Shown here piece by piece: positions 11,358 through 24,891 of a DNA stretch of 36,302 nucleotides (position 1 is the stretch's first letter; every line of letters begins with the position of its first letter). The DNA comes from Deinococcus sp. (GTDB lineage: Bacteria; Deinococcota; Deinococci; Deinococcales; Deinococcaceae). A model generated the notes under the pieces. The model saw only the letters and a program-made list of their open reading frames with translations, searched no databases and was not told where the DNA came from. The translations under genes were made by a program, and so were the position numbers. The DNA is taken from positions 1-36,302 of the forward strand of contig NZ_JAGLBG010000013.1 of assembly GCF_018260405.1 (NCBI RefSeq), given 5' to 3'.

Positions 11358-13082
11358 ATGACGTCTGGAACGAGGTACGGATTAGGTGCGGCAATAACGG
11401 TAGCGCTGCTGGGCGGGGCGCTGGCGGTCGGGGTGGCCGGGCAGGACAACGGCAAACTTGCCCCCGGTCTTAAGGTGGGTGGCGTGGCAGTCGGTGGCAT
11501 GACGCCGGAACAGGCGGCCACCGCAGTAGCGCAGCACAATCCGGCTCCACAAGTCACGGTCAAGGCCGCCGACCAGAGCTGGACAGTGCCAGCCACCACA
11601 TTGGGCTGGAGCGCCGATGTTCAGACGCCCGTCAAGGCCGCGCAGCAGTACACCGCCCAGCGCACCCTGCTGGAGCGTTTTCAGGGTATGTTGGGGCAGG
11701 GCAAGGCGCAGGACTTCGCCGTAAAGACCAGTGTGGATCCCGCAGTTGCCAGGGCGACGCTGGAAAAAATGACCGGTACTCTGGGCACGCAGCCCAAAAA
11801 CGGTGCGGTGGCTTTTGACAGCCGCGCCATGAAATATGTCGTCACCGTTCCGGAAACGCCGGGTCGTAAACCCGACCCCGACGCCGCCGCGCAGGCGTAC
11901 GCTGCCAATCCGGCGCAGACGACCCTCAGCGTTCCTATGACCACCTGGCAGGCCAGCAAGGGTGGGCAGAAGCTCGAAGACCTCGCGGCGCTGGGCAACA
12001 AACTGATGCGCCCAATGACAGTCAAGCTGAACGGTACCAACCGGGTGGGCAGCCTGGGAGCCTTGCAACTTGCCAACTTCTACTGGGTCAAACCCGAGGG
12101 CATTGTGCTAGATGACAAGGCCATCAAGGACGCCTTCAAGGGCATGATGACCTACATTGACGAACCGGCCAGAAACGCCCGATATGCTTGGAAAGACGGC
12201 AAATATGTCAAGGTCAGCGAGAAAGCGGGCCGCGTGACCGATGAAGCCGCTGCGATTGACGCCTTCAAGAAGGCCATCGTCGATCCGGCGGCCAAGACGG
12301 TGATCTTTCCCTCGAAGGCGGCCCAGCCCGAAATTACCCTGGCTAACTTGCCCGACCCGGCGGGCCTGCAACTCATTTCGCGCGGCGTCAGCACCTACTA
12401 CCACAGCAGCCCCGAGCGGCGCATCAACGTCGCCAACGCGGCCCAGAAGATTGACGGGGCGATGGTGCCTGCCGGTGGGGTGTTCAGCTTCTTGCAAAAC
12501 CTGGGCGGCATTTCGCCCGATAACGGCTTCGTGGGCGGCCTGATTATCAGCGGCGGTCGTACCGTGGATGGCCTGGGCGGCGGCGTATGCCAGGTCAGCA
12601 CGACCACTTTCCGGGCGTTGTACTCGGCAGGTCTGCCGGTGGTCGAGCGCAACCAGCACTCCTACCGCGTGGGCTACTACGAGCCGCAGGTCGGCTTCGA
12701 GGCCGCCGTGTACGACCCTGGCGTGGACCTCAAGTTCAAGAACGACACCGGCGGCCCGATTATGCTTAAGACCATCAACTACCCGCGCCAGAGCCGTCTG
12801 GTGGTCGAGGTCTGGGGCACCGTCAAGCCGCAGCGCAGCGTGTATGTCAGCCCCGCGACCATCCTGTCGCGCACGCCGCACCCGGCCCCCAAGTACGTGG
12901 TCAGCCCCAAGCTGCGCCCCGGACAGGTCAATCAGGTCGACTGGGCCGCCGACGGCTACAACCTCTACATTACCCGCACTATCAAAGACGCCTCGGGTAC
13001 CCACCAAGACCGCACCAGCACGTCCTACAAACCCTGGCAGGCAGTCTACGAGGTCGGCCCCGGCACCCGCATGGGCGGCTAA
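11358..13082 (+). CDS. VanW-family envelope protein
   Basis: 574 residues. The N-terminal hydrophobic segment (about 8-28, LGAAITVALLGGALAVGVAG) is a signal anchor or signal peptide. Residues about 40-330 form a repeated alpha/beta region typical of the putative peptidoglycan-binding domain that precedes VanW (GLKVGGVAVGGMTPEQAA is its opening motif). The VanW domain covers about 340-490: INVANAAQKIDGAMVPAGG, FSFLQNLGG, GGGVCQVSTTTFRALYSAG, ERNQHSYRV and YDPGVDLKFKN. The family is named after a vancomycin-cluster gene, but its function is unknown; most members, as here, are not in resistance clusters. The location suggests a cell-wall role. GGAG precedes the ATG. It is monocistronic by spacing. 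Confidence 0.9.
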   Translation: MTSGTRYGLGAAITVALLGGALAVGVAGQDNGKLAPGLKVGGVAVGGMTPEQAATAVAQHNPAPQVTVKAADQSWTVPATTLGWSADVQTPVKAAQQYTAQRTLLERFQGMLGQGKAQDFAVKTSVDPAVARATLEKMTGTLGTQPKNGAVAFDSRAMKYVVTVPETPGRKPDPDAAAQAYAANPAQTTLSVPMTTWQASKGGQKLEDLAALGNKLMRPMTVKLNGTNRVGSLGALQLANFYWVKPEGIVLDDKAIKDAFKGMMTYIDEPARNARYAWKDGKYVKVSEKAGRVTDEAAAIDAFKKAIVDPAAKTVIFPSKAAQPEITLANLPDPAGLQLISRGVSTYYHSSPERRINVANAAQKIDGAMVPAGGVFSFLQNLGGISPDNGFVGGLIISGGRTVDGLGGGVCQVSTTTFRALYSAGLPVVERNQHSYRVGYYEPQVGFEAAVYDPGVDLKFKNDTGGPIMLKTINYPRQSRLVVEVWGTVKPQRSVYVSPATILSRTPHPAPKYVVSPKLRPGQVNQVDWAADGYNLYITRTIKDASGTHQDRTSTSYKPWQAVYEVGPGTRMGG

Positions 13083-13164
13083 ACTCCAGCTTGCATACGC
13101 CGGGACATCCGCTGAGGTGTTCCGGTTTTGGTCTGCTGCCTGACGCTCGGCGGCGCCCTCTGGC

Positions 13165-13194
13165 ATACGGATTCCGCTCAATTCTGGTGCAGTT
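13165..13194 (+). repeat. partial copy of the TACGGATTCCG element
   Basis: ATACGGATTCCG followed by a diverged stretch and GGTGCAGTT matches the left end of the element at 21793-21925, after which similarity stops. I see no right end nearby, so this looks like a truncated remnant. A hairpin, TGACCAA...TTGGTCA, lies just downstream (13229-13251). Confidence 0.5.
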
Positions 13195-13340
13195 GGGAAG
13201 CGGGCAGGCCCCATCCTGGGTGCCGTTCTGACCAAGAAGCCGTTTTGGTCAAGACAGAGAGTAAATCCAGAAGGAGCATTGAGCGCAGTGGGGGCATTTA
13301 GGGCGCTTCTCCCCGAGGGCCGTAATTCTGCCTAATGCTC

Positions 13341-13346
13341 TAGACT
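13341..13346 (+). promoter_or_regulatory. -10 box TAGACT of xpt
   Basis: TAGACT ends 7 bases before the ATG at 13354 (cgcctgc between), again without Shine-Dalgarno. The context GCTCTAGACT matches that of the MFS gene. No purine-riboswitch architecture is visible between the VanW-family gene and this box. Confidence 0.55.
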
Positions 13347-13353
13347 CGCCTGC

Positions 13354-13935
13354 ATGCAATCACTGGTCGAGGCCATCAAGGAACAGGGCGTGATTCTACC
13401 GGGCGGCTTTCTTAAGGTCGATAGTCTGGTTAACCATCAGCTGTTGCCGCACCTGACGCGTGAAATGGGGGTGCGCTTCGCTGAGTATTTTGCCCCGCTG
13501 CGGCCTAACAAGATTCTGACCATCGAGGTAAGCGGCATCGCTCCGGCTATCAGCGCAGCCATGGAACTGGGCGTGCCGATGGTCTATGCCCGCAAGAAAA
13601 AGCCGCTGACGATGAAGGAACCGGCCTTCCGGGGCGAATCGGTCAGCCGCACCAAGGGCGGGGCCGTTGACCTGTTTATCAGCAGCGAGTTCCTGGGGCC
13701 GGATGACCGTGTGGTGGTTATCGACGACTTTCTGGCCTCGGGCGGTACGCTGCGGGCGCTGCACGGCATGATCGCCGAAAGTGGGGCGCAACTGCTGGGC
13801 ATCGGCTGCGTGGTCGAAAAGCAGTTCGAGGAGGGCCGCCGGAATCTGGCCGATCTGAACGTGCCGGTTCATACCCTGGCCAACATCGTGCGGATGAGTG
13901 AGGCCGAGGGCATCGTGGTCGAGCGGGGAAGATAA
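13354..13935 (+). CDS. xpt: xanthine phosphoribosyltransferase
   Basis: Purine-salvage enzyme that joins xanthine and PRPP to give XMP. The 193 residues match the Bacillus Xpt length (194) and pattern: GVILPGGFLKVDSLVNHQ at the N-terminus, TIEVSGIAPAISAAMELGVP, YARKKKPLTM, and the PRPP-binding loop RVVVIDDFLASGGT (residues 119-132). The C-terminal GIGCVVEKQFEEGR is also family-typical. Cytoplasmic homodimer by homology. Bacillus xpt is under a guanine riboswitch, but here the TAGACT box seven bases before the ATG argues for a leaderless message, leaving no room for one. Confidence 0.94.
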   Translation: MQSLVEAIKEQGVILPGGFLKVDSLVNHQLLPHLTREMGVRFAEYFAPLRPNKILTIEVSGIAPAISAAMELGVPMVYARKKKPLTMKEPAFRGESVSRTKGGAVDLFISSEFLGPDDRVVVIDDFLASGGTLRALHGMIAESGAQLLGIGCVVEKQFEEGRRNLADLNVPVHTLANIVRMSEAEGIVVERGR

Positions 13936-14044
13936 GCCTGAACACCGCCAAGCTGGAAGGTGGCCTTCTGCCCGCTGGTGAGTGAACGGAAATTCAGGCC
14001 CGCGAGTGCCCCTTAGACGTTTCGCGCATGGCCTATTGTCCGTT

Positions 14045-14054
14045 TAGATAGATT
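14045..14054 (+). promoter_or_regulatory. -10 region TAGATAGATT of the carboxyltransferase gene
   Basis: Two overlapping TANNNT boxes, TAGATA and TAGATT, end 9 and 5 bases before the ATG at 14060. The intervening gattgaggc contains GAGG, too close for a standard site, so a leaderless or very short leader is likely. Confidence 0.4.
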
Positions 14055-14059
14055 GAGGC

Positions 14060-15622
<1,563 letters not shown>

Positions 15623-15683
15623 ACGGGAAAATGTTTTAGGCCGTGCGGGTGGGCAGCCCTTCTGCGGGTGAGTTCTCTGATCT

Positions 15684-15745
15684 GGCTACGTCTCTGTGCT
15701 GGCTACCGTCTCCGTGCTAGCTACGGCTACGTCTCCGTGCTGGCT
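15684..15745 (+). repeat. imperfect tandem repeat upstream of clpP
   Basis: Three copies of a 17-18 base unit, consensus GGCTACGTCTCYGTGCT, at 15684-15700, 15701-15718 and 15725-15741, with AGCTAC inserted before the third and GGCT starting a fourth. About 115 bases upstream of the clpP -10 box. A further inverted pair, GGCGTGG and CCACGCC, lies at 15780-15813. It could be a regulatory array or merely slipped sequence. Confidence 0.6.
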
Positions 15746-15859
15746 GGTACCGCGCAGAGCGGGGTCACTGTCCGGTTCGGGCGTGGCCTGTCTCTGTAGG
15801 AGTAGCCCACGCCGGAAAACGCCCCCACCGTCCCCACTTTTCTAAAGCCGTGTCCGTGC

Positions 15860-15865
15860 GATAAT
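15860..15865 (+). promoter_or_regulatory. -10 box GATAAT of clpP
   Basis: GATAAT ends 7 bases before the ATG at 15873, placing the transcript start on or beside that codon. The upstream in-frame ATG at 15864 overlaps this box and would not be transcribed. No strong -35 is seen. Confidence 0.5.
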
Positions 15866-15872
15866 GGAGGTT

Positions 15873-16483
<611 letters not shown>

Positions 16484-16487
<4 letters not shown>

Positions 16488-17689
16488 CCAAAGCCGGAGA
16501 CCGTTGCTCGTTCTGTGGACGGCAATACCCCCAGATCGCCCAGTTGATTGAAGCGCCGGGCCGCGTGGCCTTTATCTGTAACGAGTGCACCGAGCGGGCT
16601 TTCGACCTGGTCAAGCAGCAGCGCAAGGCAGGCAGCGAATTCAAGATGGAGGAACTGCCCACGCCTAAAGAAATTAAAGCGTACCTTGACGAGTTCGTGA
16701 TCGGGCAGGACGAGGCCAAAAAAGCGCTGGCTGTAGCAGTGGTCAGCCACTATCAGCGCCTCTCGCACCCCGACGTCAACTTGCAAAAAAGCAACATCTT
16801 GTTGGTCGGCCCCACCGGGACGGGCAAGACGCTGCTGGCCCAGAGCCTCGCTGAGATGCTCGAAGTGCCTTTTGCCATTGCCGACGCCACCACCCTGACC
16901 GAGGCCGGATACGTAGGCGACGACGTGGAAAACGTGATCGTGCGCCTGTTGCAGGCCGCCGAGTACGACGTGTCAGCCGCCGAGCGCGGGATTATTTACA
17001 TTGACGAGATTGACAAGATCGCCCGCAAGTCTGAAGGCACCAGCATCACCCGCGACGTGTCGGGCGAGGGCGTGCAGCAGGCGCTTCTTAAGATCATCGA
17101 GGGCACGGTCGCGCAAGTGCCGCCGCAAGGGGGCCGCAAGCACCCGCAGCAGGAACTGGTGCAGGTCAACACCAAAAATATTTTGTTCATCGTCGGCGGA
17201 GCGTTTGACGGCATGGGCGAAATTGCCCGTACCCGCACCAACGTGCGTGCTCTGGGCTTCGGGGCCGAGCACAAGGGTGAGACCAAAGAGGAACTGCGCT
17301 TCTTGCCTGAAGACCTCGTGAAGTTCGGGTTGATTCCCGAATTCGTAGGCCGTCTACCGCTGGTCGTGCAGTTGCAAGACCTCGACGAGGAAGCTCTGGT
17401 ACGCATTCTCACCGAGCCGCAAGGCGCGATTGCCAAGCAGTATCAGGCCCTGTTCAACTTTCAGGACGTGGACTTGACCTTCACCGAGGACGCCCTTAAG
17501 GAAGTGGCCCACCGCGCCAAGGAACGCAAGACCGGGGCGCGTGGCCTGCGCGCAGTACTCGAAAAGGCCATGACTGACCTGTTGTTCGAGCTGCCCGTCG
17601 AGGGCCTCAAGGAACTAAGATTCGATGCCGAGAGTATCGATAACCCACTTGGCTTACTTGAGTCTAAGGGACTCAAGAAGTCTGCTTAA
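16484..17689 (+). CDS. clpX: ATP-dependent Clp protease ATP-binding subunit
   Basis: AAA+ unfoldase that delivers tagged proteins to ClpP. 401 residues. The N-terminal zinc-binding domain has Cys8, Cys11, Cys32 and Cys35. Walker A is GPTGTGKT, Walker B IIYIDEIDK. The pore loops are present: GYVGDDVEN (usually GYVGEDVEN), and the RKH loop in GGRKHPQQE. The ClpP-docking loop reads LGFGAEHKG, a conservative variant of the IGF tripeptide. GGAGG precedes the ATG, which overlaps the clpP stop by four bases. A strong terminator follows, so clpP-clpX is a closed two-gene unit, and lon is separate. Confidence 0.96.
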
Positions 17690-17707
17690 ACGCAACCTAG
17701 ATTACAG

Positions 17708-17768
17708 CCTATCTCCCGCCCGGTGCTTAGAATTCCCGAACCACCGTAAGCGGGGGGTAGGTTTTTTT
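17708..17768 (+). terminator. intrinsic terminator of clpP-clpX
   Basis: Outer stem CCTATCTCCCGC (17708-17719) pairs with GCGGGGGGTAGG (17750-17761) along all 12 bases if two G-U pairs are allowed. An inner pair, CGGTG with CACCG, tightens the loop. TTTTTTT follows immediately. Confidence 0.85.
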
Positions 17769-17781
17769 ATTTCTTCCGCGT

Positions 17782-17794
17782 TAGACTTTAGTAT
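17782..17794 (+). promoter_or_regulatory. lon promoter -10 region
   Basis: TAGACT (17782-17787) and TAGTAT (17789-17794) are two possible -10 boxes directly after the clpX terminator. Either would leave a leader of about 40-45 bases with AAGGAG eight bases before the lon ATG. No consensus heat-shock element is evident by eye. Confidence 0.4.
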
Positions 17795-17839
17795 TCCCGC
17801 TCCAGTTTTCCGGCTGGGCGCGGTCACCAAGGAGCAAAC

Positions 17840-20275
<2,436 letters not shown>

Positions 20276-20300
20276 GCTAAGCCAAGAAAAGCCAGAAGAA

Positions 20301-20336
20301 GAGGAGGTGGAGATTGTTCTCCGCCTCTTCTCTTTG
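20301..20336 (+). terminator. intrinsic terminator of lon
   Basis: GAGGTGGAG and CTCCGCCTC pair around ATTGTT (9 bp with one G-U), extended by purine-rich and pyrimidine-rich arms, followed by TTCTCTTT. The gene on the other side, pilT, converges from 20493, so the hairpin may serve both strands. Confidence 0.7.
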
Positions 20337-20492
20337 CATGATTATGGTCAGTGTGGCTATGGTCAGCTTGGATGTACTTTTGGGCAGCTTTAGGAGTCTG
20401 TACCGCAAAACCCGTATCAAACTAGTCCGCCACGGCGCAAGTCCCGCCATTGGGGCGGCCCAACAAGTACACACAGACTTCTACGCAATGCT

Positions 20493-21746
<1,254 letters not shown>

Positions 21747-21792
21747 GGTCACTCCAGAAGAGAAAGGTAGGTCGGGTGAGCGTAAAGCCTTA

Positions 21793-21925
21793 TACGGATT
21801 CCGATTGATTCGGTGCAGTTCTGAATCAATCCGAGCGGATGTGAGTAGGAACAGCATACGGGTTTCGCGGTATGGAGCCACAGACGGCGATTTTCCGACT
21901 GTGGCGGAATTTAGCGGAATCCGTA
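21793..21925. repeat. MITE-like element with TACGGATTCCG inverted ends
   Basis: 133 bases. Terminal inverted repeats TACGGATTCCG / CGGAATCCGTA are 11/11 complementary, and the direct repeat TTA flanks both ends (21790-21792, 21926-21928). Internally three hairpins: GATTGATTC/GAATCAATC (9 bp), CATACGG/CGGTATG (one mismatch), CCACAGACGG/CCGACTGTGG (one mismatch). No coding capacity. A truncated relative is at 13165-13194. A 3-base TNA duplication is what some IS5-family transposases make; that link is only a suggestion. Confidence 0.75.
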
Positions 21926-21928
21926 TTA

Positions 21929-22060
21929 GAGCATTTTGCAAAAAGATGGTGCTCTTTTGACCATCTTTTTGCCGAGTGGAACGAGTGAAAAAAGAGCAAG
22001 GCGTAGAATGAAGGGGGCGGCGGCGTTTTTCCGACGTGCCCATCATTCGCAGAACTGCTC
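21929..22060. repeat. MITE-like element with GAGCA ends, abutting the pilB stop
   Basis: 132 bases flanked by TA (21927-21928, 22061-22062). Ends read inward GAGCATTTTGC and GAGCAGTTCTGC. A 13-bp perfect inverted repeat, GCAAAAAGATGGT / ACCATCTTTTTGC, lies at 21938-21972. Its left end resembles that of the element next to gyrB. It touches the TTA repeat of the previous element. Together the two fill the pilB-pilT gap. Confidence 0.7.
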
Positions 22061-24720
22061 TAGCTCGCGGTGACGGCCAGCACTTCTTCGAGGGTAGTCA
22101 TTCCCTGAAGGGCTTTCTCGATACCGTCTTGGCGCAGTGTTCTCATGCCGCTTTGCTCGATGGCGGTGTCTTTGATGTCGGCGGCGGCCTTGCCTGAGTT
22201 GATCGCCTTGCGAACGGGGTCGTCGACGATCATCAGTTCGTGAATCCCCATACGGCCCTTGTAGCCGGTACCGCCGCAGCGTGGGCAGCCCGCACCGCGC
22301 ATCAATTGAGCGCCGCGCAGCTCACGCTCGGTGATACCGAGTCGGCGCAGCACATCCGGGTCGGCGTTGGTCGGGGCCTTGCAGTCGGAACACACCCGGC
22401 GCACCAGACGCTGGGCCAGCACCCCCGCCACCGCCGCCGAGATGTTGAAGCTCTCGACGCCCATTTCTTCCAGACGGGTAATCGCTCCGGGGGCGTCGTT
22501 GGTGTGCAGCGTCGCCAGCACGAGGTGGCCCGTGAGGGCGGCTTCTACGGCGATTCCGGCGGTTTCGGTATCCCGGATTTCCCCCACGAAGATGATGTCG
22601 GGGTCTTGTCGCAAAAAGGCTCGCAGGGCTTTGGCGAAGGTCATGCCCGCCGCGTTGTTGACCTGCGACTGGTTGATGCCCGGAATCTCGTATTCCACCG
22701 GGTCCTCGATGGTGGTGGTGTTCTTGTCCGGGCGGGCAATGCGCTTGAGCGTCGAGAAACTGGTGAACGATTTTCCCGAACCCGTCGGCCCGGTGACCAG
22801 AAAAATCCCGTTGGGGCGCTCGATGATGTCCATGTAGCGCTGAAGGTTGTAATCCGAAAAACCGAGCTGCTCGATTTCGGGAATGTTGCTGGCCTTTTGC
22901 AGCAGACGCATGACGGCTTTTTCGCCGTACACGGTGGGCAGCGTCGAAAGACGAAGGTCGAGGTCGATGCTGCCTTTCTTGAAACGCACACGACCGTCCT
23001 GCGGAATGCGGCGCTCGGCGATATCGAGCTTGCCCATGATCTTGATACGGGCGAGTACGCTGGCGGCGGCGGCTTTGGGCAGGTCGGGCTGTTCGCGCAG
23101 TGAACCGTCGATGCGGTAGCGGACTTTGACCGCCGAGTCGGTGGGTTCGATATGAATATCGCTGGCGTCTTGAAGGGCCGCTTCACGAATCAGCTGATCA
23201 ACGACCTTGACCACGGCGTTGTCGTCCATCCCGGCGCTCAGGTCAACGTCTTCTTCCCGGCTAGAAGCGTCCTTACGCAGCTTTTCGTTCAGCTCGGCCA
23301 TGCCGCTAGTGCCGTAGTAGCGCTCGATCAGGCGGATGATGTCCTTCTCGGACATGACGGCTGGAATAATTTCGCGGCCCGTGATCAGTTTCAGGTCGTC
23401 AAGCGCAAAGACGTTGCGCGGGTCTTTCATGGCGACGACCATCGCGTTCCCCTGGAGGCGCACCGGAATAACGCCGTAGCGCCGCGCCGTGGCTTCCTGA
23501 ATGTCGCTCTCGGCGACCACCTTGGCGTCGGGCGGATTCTGAACCGGGTCGAGGAATTCGTAGCCCAGCTGCGCCGCAAGACTGCGGGCCAGCATCTCGG
23601 GACTTAGTTTGCCCGACTGCACCAGCGTGTCTTCCAGGCGTCCCCCACCAGCGTTTTGCTTTTGCAAGGCGCTGTCTACCTCTTCAGGCGACGCGAAACC
23701 CAGGTTCAGAATAACTTCGCCCAGCGGCTTGACCTTGCCTTCACGGGCCTGCACCTGAAGGGCCTCACGCAGCTGCGTGCGCGAGAGCGTGCCCTGCTGC
23801 ACCAGCGCTTCACCCAGGCGGCCCCGCTGCGGGTAATATTCCTCGATCAGCCGTTCGACTTCACGCGGGCGGGCCAGCATCAGCTGAACGGGGCGGCCCA
23901 CCAGGGCTTCGATATCGGCGCGTTTGCGCGGGTCGCTGGTCACGACCAGCACCGCCGAATCGGTTTCGTCAACCGGCACGGCGGCGAGGCGCAGGGCGTC
24001 GGCACGCAGCATAGCCCCCAGAATTTCTTCCGAGGGATTGAAGCCGCCCGGAGTCTGAAGGTAGTTCAGGCCGTGTTGCTCGGCCAGGGCCTTGTACAGC
24101 TGCTCTTCGGTGATGACCTTCTGGCTAACCAGAATGCTCCCGAGAGCTTCCCCGGTCTGCTGCTGCGCGTCGAGGGCGACTTCCAGCTGGGCCTCCGTGA
24201 TTAGCGACCCGGCGATCAGAAGCTGCCCGATGCGGCCCGAGGTTTCGCTGCTGATCGCCGGGAGCTTGATGTCCAGCTTTAGTTCGGGGTAATGGGTCGC
24301 GATGGCCCACATAACCTCTTCGCGCAGCGCCTGGTACGGCTCGATTTCCAGGCCGCTGTCGTCTTCCAGGGCCTCGATGGCGTAGCTTGACAGGGGGTCG
24401 ACCAGCGCTACACGCAGCTTGTCACCCTCCAGGCCGAACGGAAAAGCCTGAACGCTCAGGGCAGTCTGGGCATTCACTGCGGCCAGGGCGTCGGGTTCCG
24501 GGTTCACCACGGCCAGACTGACCAGCGGAATCCCCAACGCTTCTTCGATGGCGCGGGCAATGCGTTTTTCGGCCACCACGCCGGAATCGATCAGTACGTC
24601 GGCCAGTCGCCCACCCACTTCCGAGTGACGGGTGAGCGCCTTTTGCAGTTCGGAGTCGTTGAGATACCCCTGTTCGAGCAAAATGGCACCGAGCCGCCGA
24701 TCACCAATTGAAAGAGCCAA
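22060..24720 (-). CDS. pilB: type IV pilus assembly ATPase PilB (PilF-like, multi-MshEN)
   Basis: Cytoplasmic ATPase powering pilus extension; the closest described architecture is Thermus thermophilus PilF (about 890 residues, three N-terminal domains). Here 886 residues. Three MshEN-type modules lie around 1-145, 160-295 and 298-465. RLGAILLEQGYLNDSEL, RIGQLLIAGSLITEAQL and RLGEALVQQGTLSRTQL begin them; the third matches the RLGxxL...G...L...Q c-di-GMP-binding pattern best. The ATPase follows: Walker A GPTGSGKS (644-651), Asp box TIEDPVEY, Walker B FVGEIRD, His box HLVLATLHTN. A zinc tetracysteine uses Cys777, Cys780, Cys812 and Cys815. The start is TTG, supported by GGAGG seven bases upstream. 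tamB lies upstream, pilT downstream. Confidence 0.94.
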   Translation of the reverse strand: MALSIGDRRLGAILLEQGYLNDSELQKALTRHSEVGGRLADVLIDSGVVAEKRIARAIEEALGIPLVSLAVVNPEPDALAAVNAQTALSVQAFPFGLEGDKLRVALVDPLSSYAIEALEDDSGLEIEPYQALREEVMWAIATHYPELKLDIKLPAISSETSGRIGQLLIAGSLITEAQLEVALDAQQQTGEALGSILVSQKVITEEQLYKALAEQHGLNYLQTPGGFNPSEEILGAMLRADALRLAAVPVDETDSAVLVVTSDPRKRADIEALVGRPVQLMLARPREVERLIEEYYPQRGRLGEALVQQGTLSRTQLREALQVQAREGKVKPLGEVILNLGFASPEEVDSALQKQNAGGGRLEDTLVQSGKLSPEMLARSLAAQLGYEFLDPVQNPPDAKVVAESDIQEATARRYGVIPVRLQGNAMVVAMKDPRNVFALDDLKLITGREIIPAVMSEKDIIRLIERYYGTSGMAELNEKLRKDASSREEDVDLSAGMDDNAVVKVVDQLIREAALQDASDIHIEPTDSAVKVRYRIDGSLREQPDLPKAAAASVLARIKIMGKLDIAERRIPQDGRVRFKKGSIDLDLRLSTLPTVYGEKAVMRLLQKASNIPEIEQLGFSDYNLQRYMDIIERPNGIFLVTGPTGSGKSFTSFSTLKRIARPDKNTTTIEDPVEYEIPGINQSQVNNAAGMTFAKALRAFLRQDPDIIFVGEIRDTETAGIAVEAALTGHLVLATLHTNDAPGAITRLEEMGVESFNISAAVAGVLAQRLVRRVCSDCKAPTNADPDVLRRLGITERELRGAQLMRGAGCPRCGGTGYKGRMGIHELMIVDDPVRKAINSGKAAADIKDTAIEQSGMRTLRQDGIEKALQGMTTLEEVLAVTAS

Positions 24721-24787
24721 TGTTATCCCTCCAGATTCTGGGTTAAGCGCGGCGACCCGGTCTGAGGCGCACGAACAATCCCTGATG

Positions 24788-24816
24788 GTCTTAACCTAAC
24801 AGTGAGGTTGTCACAA
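24788..24816 (-). promoter_or_regulatory. possible pilB promoter
   Basis: On the minus strand TTGTGA (24811-24816) and TAAGAC (24788-24793) are 17 bases apart. This would give a leader of about 60 bases ending in the GGAGG before the TTG start. It makes pilB independent of tamB. Confidence 0.45.
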
Positions 24817-24891
24817 GAATATGATCCGAATTCCAGGGGGCTGGAACAGGTTTTGCCGAATCTGGCGCTGGAGCCGCGTGCCCACCCCACT

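Noticed and set aside
11358..13082. Vancomycin-resistance gene
   Set aside because: VanW-domain proteins are widespread and mostly unrelated to resistance; no vanA/H/X-type genes are nearby.
12108..13235. 375-codon frame antisense to the VanW-family gene
   Set aside because: Shadow frame; the translation has no recognisable motif.
13083..13353. Purine riboswitch before xpt
   Set aside because: No conserved three-way-junction pattern is visible, and the -10 box seven bases before the ATG leaves no leader for one.
15684..15745. CRISPR array
   Set aside because: Units are tandem and 17-18 bases without spacers; no cas genes are present.
21747..22046. 100-residue N-terminal extension of PilT
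   Set aside because: It reads through two repeat elements; the ATG at 21746 has a ribosome site and gives the normal PilT N-terminus.
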